Source: Dyella_A sp035685805
GTDB taxonomy: Bacteria > Pseudomonadota > Gammaproteobacteria > Xanthomonadales > Rhodanobacteraceae
NCBI RefSeq assembly: GCF_035685805.1
Contig: NZ_DASSAB010000050.1
Location: 1-64,000, forward strand
Length of the DNA: 64,000 bases
Direction: 5' to 3'
Each line of letters starts with the position of its first letter. Position 1 is the stretch's first letter. The notes beneath the pieces were generated by a model, which did no database searches, was not told the origin of the DNA, and worked only from the letters and a program-made list of their open reading frames with translations. Shown here one piece after another: positions 35,196 to 43,773 of the stretch. Made by a program: the position numbers and the translations under genes.

Positions 35196-35849
35196 GTGAT
35201 CAATGTCGTGTTGGTGGACGATCACGAGCTGGTTCGAACCGGCTTTCGGATGATTCTGCAACAGCAGCCCGATATCCGGGTTCGTGGCGAGGCCGGTAGC
35301 GCTGAGGAAGGGCTGCGCCTGATCCGCACGCTGGCGCCGGACATCGCGCTGGTCGATGTGCACATGCCTGGCATGAGCGGGATCGAGCTGACCGAGCGGG
35401 TATGCCGGGCAAAGCTGCACACGCATATCGTGATCGTCACCGTCGTGGACGATGCCCGGTTCCCCAAGCGGCTGCTGGACGCCGGTGCGCTGGGTTATCT
35501 CACAAAGGGCTGTTCGGCTGACGAACTGCTGGCGTCGGTACGCCAGGTCGCCAGCGGGCGACGTTATCTTGCCCCCGCGGTGGCCCAGCAGCTGGCGCTG
35601 GCCACGCTGGACGGCAGCGAATCGCCGTTCGACACCCTCTCCAGCCGGGAGCTGGAAGTGGCCATGATGCTGGTACGCGGAAAGCCGCTTACGCTGATTG
35701 GCGAGCAGTTGAACCTGAGCCCCAAGACCGTCTCCACCTACAAGCAGCGGCTGATGGAGAAGCTCAACGTCGATCACGTGATCAGCCTGGCGCATCTGAT
35801 GGCAGTGCACGGACTGATCGATACCTCGGCCCAGCGCGCCACCGCCTGA
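35196..35849 (+). CDS. NarL/FixJ-family response regulator (GacA/UvrY-like)
   Basis: A 217-residue two-component regulator. The receiver domain has VVLVDDHELVRTGFRMIL, phosphoacceptor Asp54 (IALVDVHMPGMSGIEL) and Lys in GYLTKGCSADEL; the C-terminal LuxR-type helix-turn-helix is LSSRELEVAMMLVRGKPLTLIGEQLNLSPKTVSTYKQRLMEKL. The overall pattern is that of GacA/UvrY, which activate small RNAs sequestering RsmA/CsrA; that specific role is inference. The GTG start at 35196 has a strong AAGGAGG site 6 bp upstream. uvrC and pgsA, the usual GacA neighbours, are absent. It ends at a bidirectional terminator shared with rne. Confidence 0.9.
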   Translation: MINVVLVDDHELVRTGFRMILQQQPDIRVRGEAGSAEEGLRLIRTLAPDIALVDVHMPGMSGIELTERVCRAKLHTHIVIVTVVDDARFPKRLLDAGALGYLTKGCSADELLASVRQVASGRRYLAPAVAQQLALATLDGSESPFDTLSSRELEVAMMLVRGKPLTLIGEQLNLSPKTVSTYKQRLMEKLNVDHVISLAHLMAVHGLIDTSAQRATA

Positions 35850-35862
35850 AGCCAAGGCGGAA

Positions 35863-35901
35863 ACAACAAAAAAGCCGGGCGATGCCCGGCTTTTTTGTTG
35901 T
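35863..35901. terminator. Bidirectional intrinsic terminator between the regulator and rne
   Basis: An 18-bp perfect inverted repeat (35863-35880 against 35884-35901) with loop GAT. The GC core GCCGGGC/GCCCGGC is flanked by A6 on the left and T6 on the right, so it works as an intrinsic terminator on both strands for the two converging genes. Confidence 0.95.
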
Positions 35902-35916
35902 CCTGGAGAGAGCGGA

Positions 35917-38900
35917 TTACCCCGCGGGGGAGGCGCTGTCCGGCTTTGGCGGATATTCCGCCTCGTCCTTCTCTTCGCCTTCCGTAGCCTGCGGTGCAGC
36001 AGGTGCTGGAGCGGGCTTGGCCTGGCCGCCACCGAGCAGGTCGCCCTGCGCTGGTAGGACTTGCGCCGATGCGTTGCTGGACTCCTCCGTCACCTGAGCA
36101 ACCGGCGTGTGCATCGACTGCATGGGGACCTCGGCATGCGCCACGTCCGCCACCGGCTCCGCTGCTGGTTGGGCCGCCGGGGCCATTGCCGGAGAGGGAG
36201 CAGGCGCCGCTTCCTGCACCTGCGCAGCGGCCGGCTGAGCCGCAGCAACCGTGACCGTATCGGCGGTGGACGCGGAGTCCGGGGTCGATTCCGCGCGCGG
36301 AATCGGTGGCAGCGTCGGCAGATTGAACGAAGCAGCAGCCACCGTCGCAACGGCCACCGCGGGTGCGGCGGTGATCGGCTGGGCAGGCGTGGCGGGAGCC
36401 GCTGCTTCCGCATGGTTTTCGCTTGGCTGGACAGCCGGTGCCGACGTGGGCGCCGAAGCGCGTGGGCTCGCCTCGGCTCCAGCCACGTCACCGTTGCCTT
36501 CCGACTCCGACGCTGCGGCAGCGGGGCCGCGAGCGCGCGCCGGGCGTTCGGGGCGCGGGGCGGGCGCTGCCGGATCACGATCCTCGTCATCCAGTGCCTT
36601 CGCCTGCTGGGTGGCGTCCTGATCGACGATCGGCGCGCCATTCTCATCGTGACGGCGACGACGGCGGCCGCCGCGGCGTCCACGGCGGCGACGCGACTGG
36701 CTGTTCTCACCTTCGGCTGCTGCATCGTGCGCGGCTCCGTCGGGTTTGGCAGCGCTCGGGCCTTCGGTGGCAGCAGCCGTGACGATCTTTGCCTCGTCTT
36801 CCGGGCGCTCCTGCGCGACCGGTGTCCGCGGCGCCGGCGCACGCTCCGCACGCGGCGGCTTTGCCTCGTGGGCGGCCGTCTCGGCGCGTGCCGGCTTGTC
36901 GGCGGCGGCGTCGCCGCGCTGCGAGGCGCCGTTGCGCGGCTGCCGTTCCGGCCGCGGTGTAGCTGCAGCCTGCGCCTGACGCGGCGTCTGGGCCTTCTCG
37001 GTATCACCGCCGCGCTGGCGGTTGCCGCGCGCCTGCGTTGCATTGCTGCCGCGGTTGCCGTTCTGGTTGCCGCTCTGGTCGCGACGCGACGCGTTTCCGC
37101 CGCGGTTGCCCGCACTGCCGGAATTTGCCTGGACTGCGCTGGTGCGGGAGCGGTCATCGCGACGTGCAGTCGAGTTCCGCCGTGCGTCGTTCTGTGGCTG
37201 GGCAGGTGTCGAGGGTGCCGGTTCGGCTGCGCTGCGGAACCAGCCAAGCAGACGGGAGATGACGCCGCCGGCCGGCGCGGGCGCCGCGGCAGCAGCCACC
37301 GGCGCCTGACGGCGGGCGGCGGGGGGCGCGGCCAGCGTCGGCGCAGGCTCCGGCTGTTCGTCGCGAACCGGTGCGGGCGTAGCGGGCACCACGCCGCTGA
37401 CGGCAGGCTGTTCGCTGCTGCCCAGGGTCTGGCCCATCTTGGGTACGGCAGTTTCCTCGATCGCGGTCAGACGCTCGTAGCTGGGCTTGCTGTGCTCGCC
37501 CATCTCCGCTTCCTTGATCCGCTGGATTTCGATGTGCGGCGTTTCCAGCTTGTCATCGGCCACGATGACCACGTGCACCTTGTTGCGCAGTTCGATTTCG
37601 ACCACGCTGGCACGCTTTTCATTGAGCATGAAGTTGGCCACCGGCGGCGGGGCCTGGACCAGCACCTGCCCGGTGTTGTCCTTCATGGCGTGTTCTTCGA
37701 TCAGGCGCAGCGTCGACAGCGCCAGTGACTCGACCCCACGGATGTGGCCATGACCCTCGCAGCGGGGGCAGACCACCTGGGTGGCTTCGCCGAGGCTCGG
37801 ACGCAGGCGCTGGCGCGACATCTCCAGCAGGCCGAAGCGCGAGATGCGCCCGATCTGCACGCGGGCACGGTCCAGCTTCAGCGCGTCCTTGAGCTTTTCC
37901 TCCACTTCGCGCTGGTGCCGCGGGCTGTCCATGTCGATGAAGTCGATCACGATCAGGCCACCGGCATCACGGATGCGCAGCTGGCGGGCGATCTCGACCG
38001 CTGCTTCGCAATTGGTGTTGAACGCGGTGTCCTCGATGTCCGATCCCTTGGTCGCCTTCGAGGAGTTGATGTCTATCGCGGTCAGGGCTTCGGTCTGGTC
38101 CATCACGATGGAGCCGCCGGAGGGCAGCCGTACCTGGCGGTCGAACGCGCTCTCGATCTGCGTTTCGATCTGGTAGCGCGAGAACAGCGGGGTGTCGTCC
38201 TTGTACAGCTTGAGCTTGCGCAGGGCGTTGGGCATCACCTGCTGCATGAAATCGCGCGCGTCGTTGTACAGCGATTCCTCGTCGATCAGGATCTCGCCGA
38301 TGTCGTTGCGCAGGTAGTCGCGCAAGGCGCGGATGAACAGCTTCGATTCCTGGTAGATCAGGAACGGCGCCTTCTGCTTGCTCGCGGCCTCGGAGATCGA
38401 GCGCCACAGGGTGAGCAGATAGTCCAGATCCCACTGCAGTTCTTCGGCGTCGCGGCCCATGCCGGCGGTGCGCACGATCAGGCCGACGTCGTCGGGCACG
38501 TTCAGGTGGTCCAGCGCTTCCTTCAGCGCCTGTCGATCCTCGCCCTCGATCCGGCGCGAGACGCCGCCAGCCTTCGGGTTGTTCGGCATCAGCACCATGT
38601 AGCGGCCGGCGAGGCTGATATAGGTGGTCAGTGCAGCGCCCTTGTTGCCGCGCTCCTCCTTCTCCACCTGGACGACCAGCTCCTGGCCTTCCTTGAGCAG
38701 CTCGCGGATGTTCGACTTGTTCGGATCCAACCCCGGCGTGAAGTACTCGCGGGAGATTTCCTTGATCGGCAGGAAGCCGTGGCGCTCTGCGCCGTAGTCG
38801 ATGAAGCAGGCCTCCAGCGAGGCTTCCACGCGGGTGATGCGTCCCTTGTAGATATTGGACTTCTTCTGCTCGCGGGACGGGATTTCGATATCGAGGTCGT

Positions 38901-38973
38901 AGAGGGTCTGGCCATCGACGATGGCCACACGCAACTCTTCGCGCTGAGTCGCGTTGATCAACATGCGTTTCAT
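35917..38973 (-). CDS. rne: Ribonuclease E
   Basis: Main endoribonuclease of mRNA decay and rRNA/tRNA processing, scaffold of the degradosome. The 1018-residue product starts MKRMLINATQREELRVAIVDG. The S1 domain (NIYKGRITRVEASLEACFIDYG) is followed by the 5'-sensor and RNase H-like regions, the DNase I-like catalytic site with Asp pairs in AIDINSSKATKGSDIEDTAFNTN and GLIVIDFIDM, and the zinc link CPRCEGHGH. The C-terminal half (~480 residues) is low-complexity, Ala/Pro rich with Arg-rich blocks (a run of RRRRGRRGGRRRRRH type), the RNA-binding scaffold. AAGGAAA precedes ATG 38973. It is divergent from rluC, as in E. coli. Confidence 0.97.
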   Translation of the reverse strand: MKRMLINATQREELRVAIVDGQTLYDLDIEIPSREQKKSNIYKGRITRVEASLEACFIDYGAERHGFLPIKEISREYFTPGLDPNKSNIRELLKEGQELVVQVEKEERGNKGAALTTYISLAGRYMVLMPNNPKAGGVSRRIEGEDRQALKEALDHLNVPDDVGLIVRTAGMGRDAEELQWDLDYLLTLWRSISEAASKQKAPFLIYQESKLFIRALRDYLRNDIGEILIDEESLYNDARDFMQQVMPNALRKLKLYKDDTPLFSRYQIETQIESAFDRQVRLPSGGSIVMDQTEALTAIDINSSKATKGSDIEDTAFNTNCEAAVEIARQLRIRDAGGLIVIDFIDMDSPRHQREVEEKLKDALKLDRARVQIGRISRFGLLEMSRQRLRPSLGEATQVVCPRCEGHGHIRGVESLALSTLRLIEEHAMKDNTGQVLVQAPPPVANFMLNEKRASVVEIELRNKVHVVIVADDKLETPHIEIQRIKEAEMGEHSKPSYERLTAIEETAVPKMGQTLGSSEQPAVSGVVPATPAPVRDEQPEPAPTLAAPPAARRQAPVAAAAAPAPAGGVISRLLGWFRSAAEPAPSTPAQPQNDARRNSTARRDDRSRTSAVQANSGSAGNRGGNASRRDQSGNQNGNRGSNATQARGNRQRGGDTEKAQTPRQAQAAATPRPERQPRNGASQRGDAAADKPARAETAAHEAKPPRAERAPAPRTPVAQERPEDEAKIVTAAATEGPSAAKPDGAAHDAAAEGENSQSRRRRGRRGGRRRRRHDENGAPIVDQDATQQAKALDDEDRDPAAPAPRPERPARARGPAAAASESEGNGDVAGAEASPRASAPTSAPAVQPSENHAEAAAPATPAQPITAAPAVAVATVAAASFNLPTLPPIPRAESTPDSASTADTVTVAAAQPAAAQVQEAAPAPSPAMAPAAQPAAEPVADVAHAEVPMQSMHTPVAQVTEESSNASAQVLPAQGDLLGGGQAKPAPAPAAPQATEGEEKDEAEYPPKPDSASPAG

Positions 38974-39310
38974 TGGATTGTTTCCTTCAGCCTGCCGCAC
39001 GTCGCGATGGTCGGTGGCGCCACTTCGGGCGGCCTGCCGGCGATCGCGCCGCTGACGGTCAAGCGGCAAAAGTACGGCACCATTCCGGGTGCCGGCGATG
39101 ATTCAGGACACTGCGCCGTAGCGAGCCGGACCGTGAAGGGACCGGGCAAACCACTGGCCGAACCGCTACGATGAAAGGGAGCTGCGACCGGCTGCCCGGG
39201 GAAGGCGGCCGGCGCAATCCTCGCCGACGAGACGGACGGGCCCTTCCGATCAACCAGAGCGGACGGGGCAAAGCGCCGGCCGAGTATCCTATCGAAGCGG
39301 ATTTTTTTCA
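38974..39310. other. 337-bp intergenic region between divergent rne and rluC
   Basis: No gene is seen. In E. coli the rne mRNA has a ~360-nt 5' untranslated region through which RNase E feeds back on its own message, and a region of similar length and identical gene arrangement is present here. GTATCCTAT near 39288-39296, followed by a T7 run just before the rluC ATG, could be an rluC -10 region. The feedback role is inference by analogy; no specific hairpin was matched. Confidence 0.45.
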
Positions 39311-40279
39311 ATGCAGACGGTAACTTCCCCCGACGTATCTCAAGGGGTGCGTCAAGTCGAGATCGGCCCGGAGCGGGACGGTCAGCGCATCGACAACGCG
39401 CTCATGACCCTGCTCAAGGGCGTCCCCAAGAGCATGATCTACCGCATCCTGCGCACCGGTCAGGTGCGGGTGAACGGCAAGCGCGCGAAACCCGACACGC
39501 GCCTGGCGGCGGGAGACATGCTGCGGATCCCCCCGGTTCGCGTCGCAGAGCGGCCGGAGACGCAGGGGCCCAGCCACGGGCAGATGGCGCAGGCGTCCGG
39601 GGCGATCATCTTCGAGGACAAGCACTTCCTGGTCATCGACAAGCCCTCGGGCATGGCCAGCCACGGCGGCAGCGGCGTCAGTCATGGAGCGATCGAGCTG
39701 ATGCGGGCTGCGCGGCCGCAGGACCATCTGGAGCTGGTTCACCGGCTCGATCGCGACACCAGTGGGGTGCTCGTGTTCGCCAAGACCCGTGCCGGACTGA
39801 CCGGCCTGCAGGCGGCGATCCGCGACAGCCAGGTGGTCAAGCAATACCTCTGCCTCATGGTCGGCCATCCCGCGAAGGCCAAGTTCGACGTCAACGCGCC
39901 TCTGGCCAAGTTCGTTCTGCAGGGCGGCGAACGCATGGTAAGAGTTGCCGATAACGGCAAGCCATCGCTCACTTTTTTCCGCGAGATGGACCAGTACCCC
40001 GGCGCCCGGCTGATGCAGGCGACGCTCGGTACCGGACGCACCCATCAGATCCGGGTGCACGCCGCGCATATCGGCCATCCGCTGGCGGGCGACCCCAAAT
40101 ACGGTGACCGCGAGGCGAACAAGCATTTCAAGGAGCGTGGCCTGGGCCGCCTCTTCCTGCACGCCGCGCACATGAGCTTCGAGCTGGACGGGCGCTCCTA
40201 CAGCTTTTCAGCGCCGCTTCCAGAAGACTTGAAGTTGTTCCTGGACAAGCTTGTTTCTAAAAGAAAAAGCGCGCACTGA
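39311..40279 (+). CDS. rluC: 23S rRNA pseudouridine synthase RluC-type
   Basis: Isomerises uridines 955, 2504 and 2580 (E. coli numbering) of 23S rRNA. The 322-residue protein has an N-terminal S4 domain (GQRIDNALMTLLKGVPKSMIYRILRTGQVRVNGKR) and an RsuA/RluA catalytic domain with the active Asp in LVHRLDRDTSGVLVFAKT and the conserved LGTGRTHQIRVHAAHIGHPLAGDPKYGD. The divergent pairing with rne supports RluC over RluD. The last 23 bp overlap the 3' end of the convergent CPBP gene. Confidence 0.95.
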   Translation: MQTVTSPDVSQGVRQVEIGPERDGQRIDNALMTLLKGVPKSMIYRILRTGQVRVNGKRAKPDTRLAAGDMLRIPPVRVAERPETQGPSHGQMAQASGAIIFEDKHFLVIDKPSGMASHGGSGVSHGAIELMRAARPQDHLELVHRLDRDTSGVLVFAKTRAGLTGLQAAIRDSQVVKQYLCLMVGHPAKAKFDVNAPLAKFVLQGGERMVRVADNGKPSLTFFREMDQYPGARLMQATLGTGRTHQIRVHAAHIGHPLAGDPKYGDREANKHFKERGLGRLFLHAAHMSFELDGRSYSFSAPLPEDLKLFLDKLVSKRKSAH

Positions 40280-41741
40280 CCTCAAGCGAGCGCAGGCCTT
40301 GGCCGACCAGGCCTGCGCCAACCAGCAGGGCGCACGCCGCATGCGCGAGCGCCACCGGCAGCACGCTGCGCGAGCGAATGAAGCACCAGGCCCACCATAA
40401 TTCGGCGGCGAAACACAGCTGCATCAAGGCGCCGTTGGGCGTGTGGAGCGCGGCGAAGGTCGTGGCCGCCGCGAGTACCGCCCAGCGCGTGGCCGGCAGT
40501 AGCCGCTCGAACCGCGGCAGGATGAACGCCAGGATCAACCACTGCTGAAAACCGGCCCAGCCAAGGTAGGTGAGCGCGCGACCGGTCGTCGGTGGTGTCC
40601 ACGCGTTCCCGGCGAGAATGCACAGCCCGCCCGCCACGGGTACAAGCGCCAGCGGCAACCACCAGGACCACGAATGCCAGGAGCCGATCCAGTGCCACGG
40701 GTGGGAGCGCTGCCGCCAACTGGTCCAGGCAGCGAAGCTTGTGCCGGCTGCGAACGCCACTGCGGCAGGAACCGAAGCGTGCAGTCCCCAGCGCAGGCCG
40801 GCAATGACCCACAGGGGGCCCGCAAGCGCCATGGCCAAGGTGATTGCCGCTCCCGCCGGACGCCGTGCCAACCAGGCGAGGCCGCACAGATAGCCGGCCA
40901 GCGCCATCCACTCGGCAGCTACGGGGACAATGGCGGCGGCCGCGCCCGGACGCGGACCCGCCGGCACGACGCGTGCGGCCGGACGCAGCGCGAGCACGCG
41001 ATCACGCCAGGCGAGCATCTGCTCGGCGGACGCGCCAGCCGGGGTCTGCAACAGCGGCGACGGTTCGGCGGAAGCGGCCAATGCGGCACGCTGCCGGGGC
41101 CAACGCGCGGGATCGAGCAGTACCGCCCGGGATACGCCCGGCTGCGCAACCGCCTGGGGACGTTCCAGCGCCACGTGGCGCAGCACGAGTTCCGATCCGG
41201 TTGATGCAGTGATGCGCAACCGCAGCATGTCCGCGCGGGCGGGCAGCGTGCAGTCTTCAGCGGGCGTCGCTTGCCACGACAGCGTTCGAAGGTCGATGCG
41301 TGCCACCGGATCGGCCCAGGTTATCGGTTTAGACACGCACGACGGTCGCCCTTCAGCCGACCAGACGATCGACAGCAATACCGGCGTCCCGGGCGCACGC
41401 GTGGGCGCAAGAACAGGCCAATGCGCCAGATCGAGCCCTCGGTCGATCGGCCAGCCGAGCTCGAAGGGCTGACCGTCACGGCTGGTCAACCGCAGGCCGT
41501 TCATTGCCGTCGTGATTTGCGCGTTGCCGAAGGCCCGCTGGGCGACGAGGTCGTGACGGCTGCGTGGCGACCATTGCCAGGGAGTGCGTCCCGCTTCCAG
41601 CGCCGTTTCGATGGCGCCGGCCTGTTGTTCCAGATAGCGCGCGGTGTAGCGAGCAGCCACTTGTCGGCAGGCGAGCAACGCCAGCGCGACCAGCAGGGCG
41701 AACCCCACAAGGCCAAGGGCCTTCTCGACGCGCGATGGCAA
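40257..41741 (-). CDS. CPBP-like intramembrane protease homologue with altered active site
   Basis: A 494-residue protein: an N-terminal transmembrane helix (LVGFALLVALALLACRQV), ~250 residues expected to be periplasmic, and a C-terminal membrane domain with about eight helices resembling CPBP (Rce1/glutamic) proteases. In the first CPBP motif the usual Glu-Glu is replaced by Gln-Gln (FQQWLILAFILPRFERLL); the later FAALHTPNGAL and VLPVALAHAACALLVG segments retain the His positions. Proteolysis is therefore doubtful. The best start is TTG 41741, overlapping the phhB stop region; GTG 41708 is an alternative. It is probably translated with phhB and overlaps rluC tail-to-tail by 23 bp. Confidence 0.65.
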   Translation of the reverse strand: MPSRVEKALGLVGFALLVALALLACRQVAARYTARYLEQQAGAIETALEAGRTPWQWSPRSRHDLVAQRAFGNAQITTAMNGLRLTSRDGQPFELGWPIDRGLDLAHWPVLAPTRAPGTPVLLSIVWSAEGRPSCVSKPITWADPVARIDLRTLSWQATPAEDCTLPARADMLRLRITASTGSELVLRHVALERPQAVAQPGVSRAVLLDPARWPRQRAALAASAEPSPLLQTPAGASAEQMLAWRDRVLALRPAARVVPAGPRPGAAAAIVPVAAEWMALAGYLCGLAWLARRPAGAAITLAMALAGPLWVIAGLRWGLHASVPAAVAFAAGTSFAAWTSWRQRSHPWHWIGSWHSWSWWLPLALVPVAGGLCILAGNAWTPPTTGRALTYLGWAGFQQWLILAFILPRFERLLPATRWAVLAAATTFAALHTPNGALMQLCFAAELWWAWCFIRSRSVLPVALAHAACALLVGAGLVGQGLRSLEVSARFFF

Positions 41742-41743
41742 CG

Positions 41744-42085
41744 TCAGCGCGCCAGCAGCGCCTCCACCCTTGCCGCACAGATGAAGTCGTTGAGGGACAG
41801 ACCGCCCACATCGTGGGTCGACCACAGTACCTGGCAGTGGCCGTAGCCCGCTTCGAGATCCGGATGGTGATCCTGGTGATTCGCCATGAAACCGACGGCG
41901 TTGATGAAGCCGAGGGTGCGATGGAAGTCCTCGAAACGGAAATCCTTGGCGATGGCCTTGCCGTCCGCGCGCAGCGTCCAGCCGGGCAGGGCGGCGAGCA
42001 GGTCGTCGACCTGGGCGCGGGTCAGCGCGTGTTCGCTGCCCTTGCGGGGTACGCAGTGCTGGCGGGCCAGTTCGATGGGTGCCAT
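41744..42085 (-). CDS. phhB: Pterin-4a-carbinolamine dehydratase
   Basis: Dehydrates 4a-hydroxytetrahydrobiopterin, recycling the pterin cofactor of aromatic amino acid hydroxylases. The 113-residue protein carries the family core: LPGWTLRADGKAIAKDFRFEDFHRTLGFINAVGFMANHQDHHPDLEAGYGHCQVLW in which the HHPD pair and the following STHDVGGLSLNDF are active-site elements. No phhA (phenylalanine hydroxylase) gene is in the window. The stop abuts the TTG start of the CPBP-like gene. It is divergent from nfuA. Confidence 0.94.
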   Translation of the reverse strand: MAPIELARQHCVPRKGSEHALTRAQVDDLLAALPGWTLRADGKAIAKDFRFEDFHRTLGFINAVGFMANHQDHHPDLEAGYGHCQVLWSTHDVGGLSLNDFICAARVEALLAR

Positions 42086-42239
42086 GGGTTCTCCGTGCGG
42101 TGTCTGGCGGGGACGCGAAGGGTCGAAGGTGCAGGTGCAAATGTCAAAGCAAGCATTCGACCGGAAACAGGACTAAAATGGTGCTGTTTTCAGTCCGGCG
42201 GGTGCCGGCAAGACTTTCGACCATTTCCGTGGAGCGTTC

Positions 42240-42848
42240 ATGATCGATATTTCCGAGCGGGCGCAGCAGCATTTCAGGAAGCTGCTCTCGCAACAGGGTG
42301 GCGACGGCCTGGGCATTCGCCTCCGCGTGGTCGACGCCGGCACGCCAGCGGCCAACTGCGAGCTGGAGTTCTGCGAGCCGGTCGACCTGAGCGGCCGCGA
42401 ATGGACGATCGAGTGCGTCGGCTTCAACTTCTACGTCGACGGCGACAGCGCGCGCTGGCTCGAGGCCGCCACGATCGACTATGAGCCCAACGCCACCGGC
42501 GGACAGCTCAACATCCGTGCGCCCGGAATCAAGGGCAAGCAACCCGGCGCCGATGCCGGACTGGTCGAACGCGTGCAGTACGTGCTGGAAGCGGAGATCA
42601 ATCCACGTCTCGCCTCGCACGGCGGCCGCGTCAGCCTGCGCGAGATCGACGCCGATGGCGTGGTGCTGCTGCAATTCGGCGGCGGCTGCCACGGTTGCGG
42701 CATGGCCGACGTCACGCTGAAGCAGGGGGTGGAGAAGACGCTGCGCGAGCGGGTGCCGGAGGTGACGGCGGTGCGCGATGCCACCGATCACGCCACCGGC
42801 GCCACCCCTTATTACGACGGCAAGCAGGGGCAATCGGCGCTGGGCTGA
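42240..42848 (+). CDS. nfuA: Fe-S biogenesis protein NfuA
   Basis: Carrier that delivers [4Fe-4S] clusters to target enzymes, especially under oxidative or iron stress. The 202-residue product has an N-terminal degenerate A-type domain (IDISERAQQHFRKLLSQQ), which lacks the A-type cysteine pattern, and a C-terminal Nfu domain with the ligand pair Cys150-x-x-Cys153 (GGGCHGCGM). The length equals E. coli NfuA plus about ten residues. GGAGCG precedes ATG. It ends at a bidirectional terminator shared with the cytochrome pair. Confidence 0.96.
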   Translation: MIDISERAQQHFRKLLSQQGGDGLGIRLRVVDAGTPAANCELEFCEPVDLSGREWTIECVGFNFYVDGDSARWLEAATIDYEPNATGGQLNIRAPGIKGKQPGADAGLVERVQYVLEAEINPRLASHGGRVSLREIDADGVVLLQFGGGCHGCGMADVTLKQGVEKTLRERVPEVTAVRDATDHATGATPYYDGKQGQSALG

Positions 42849-42883
42849 CCATGGCCAGACGCCGGGCCGCCACATGGCACAAA

Positions 42884-42907
42884 AAAAGCCCGCCGAAGCG
42901 GGCTTTT
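42884..42907. terminator. Bidirectional intrinsic terminator between nfuA and cytochrome c genes
   Basis: AAAAGCCCGC (42884-42893) and GCGGGCTTTT (42898-42907) are perfect complements with loop CGAA, preceded by further A residues. GC core and flanking A/T runs make it effective in both directions between convergent genes. Confidence 0.93.
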
Positions 42908-42930
42908 CTGCATCAGCGGATGCGCCGTCG

Positions 42931-43290
42931 TTACTTGTTGCTGCCGTCGCCCTGGATATGGCCCTGCAGGGTATCGAGCTTGGTCGGCAGGCTCGAGAAA
43001 TACGCGGTGATGTCCTCGATGTCCTGATCCGACAGCGTCGCCGCGAAACCCTTCATGATGGCGTTGTTGCGACCGCCATTCTGGTACTCGTGCAGCGCCT
43101 GCTGCAGGTAGGCGTTGTACTGGCCGGCCAAGCGCGGGTACTGCGGGTCGACCGCGTTGCCGTCGGCGCCGTGGCAGGCGAAGCAGACCGCCGCCTTGGT
43201 CTTGCCGTTCTCGACATTGCCGCTGGCCATCAGCGAGGTGGATGCGAACGCCAGTGCGGCGAACGAAAGCAGGGTGAACGCACGGGTCAT
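42931..43290 (-). CDS. Class I monoheme cytochrome c (second of a pair)
   Basis: A 119-residue exported cytochrome c: signal peptide (MTRAFTLLSFAALAFASTSLMA), one heme site CFACH, the conserved YPRLAGQ and a distal Met in NAIMKGFAATLSDQDIEDITAYFSSL. The fold and motifs match one half of diheme cytochrome c4. ATG 43290 has AGAGGAT as ribosome binding site. It follows the partner cytochrome by 19 bp, so the two likely act together as electron carriers to a terminal oxidase, replacing a single diheme c4. The tail beyond the last helix (LQGHIQGDGSNK) is polar. Confidence 0.92.
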   Translation of the reverse strand: MTRAFTLLSFAALAFASTSLMASGNVENGKTKAAVCFACHGADGNAVDPQYPRLAGQYNAYLQQALHEYQNGGRNNAIMKGFAATLSDQDIEDITAYFSSLPTKLDTLQGHIQGDGSNK

Positions 43291-43309
43291 GCGGAATCCT
43301 CTGTACGGC

Positions 43310-43633
43310 TTACTTGGCAAGGCTGGAAAGGTAGGCGGCGATGTCTTCGATGTCCTTGTCGGACAGACTCTGCGCCTGCGCCATCATCGTCGGGTGGGTG
43401 CGCTCGCCGCTCTGGTAGCCGTGCAGCGCATTGATGATGTACTGCTCGTTCTGGCCGGCAATGCGCGGCACCGGGTAGTCCGGATAAGCGTTGGCGTAGC
43501 CTTCCACGCCGTGGCAGCCGTTGCAGGTATAGACGAGCTTGCGGCCAGCGGCCTTGTCGCCCTCGGCGTGCGCGCTTCCAACGGTGAACAGGGCGGCGGC
43601 AGCGGCAAAGCCGAGCAGTTGCAATCGAGTCAT
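43310..43633 (-). CDS. Class I monoheme cytochrome c (first of a pair)
   Basis: A 107-residue exported cytochrome c with signal peptide MTRLQLLGFAAAAALFTVGSAHA, heme-binding CNGCHGVEGY, the VPRIAGQNEQYI stretch and axial Met in HPTMMAQAQSLSDKDIEDIAAYLSSL. Ribosome binding site GGGAAAGA precedes ATG 43633. It resembles the N-terminal half of cytochrome c4. With the following gene (19 bp downstream) it forms a two-gene unit; together the two proteins equal one c4 in heme content. It converges on nfuA. Confidence 0.93.
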   Translation of the reverse strand: MTRLQLLGFAAAAALFTVGSAHAEGDKAAGRKLVYTCNGCHGVEGYANAYPDYPVPRIAGQNEQYIINALHGYQSGERTHPTMMAQAQSLSDKDIEDIAAYLSSLAK

Positions 43634-43773
43634 TGAGTTCTTTCCCACGAGTCGGGCAGTTACATGGCACTGAGTCGCGGAAGTATAGACGTGGCCCCGG
43701 GCAGCGACAACCGCGCCACCCGCGGCGCAGCGCCGCTGGCCAGGCATGCGCGGCATCGGCACGGCCTTGCGCG

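Noticed and set aside
36061..37728. Arg-rich open frame antisense to the C-terminal half of rne
   Set aside because: It opposes the low-complexity scaffold region of RNase E and has no independent signals.
39288..39310. T7 run before rluC as a terminator for rne
   Set aside because: It lies upstream of rluC on the opposite side of rne's start; more likely part of the rluC promoter/5' region.
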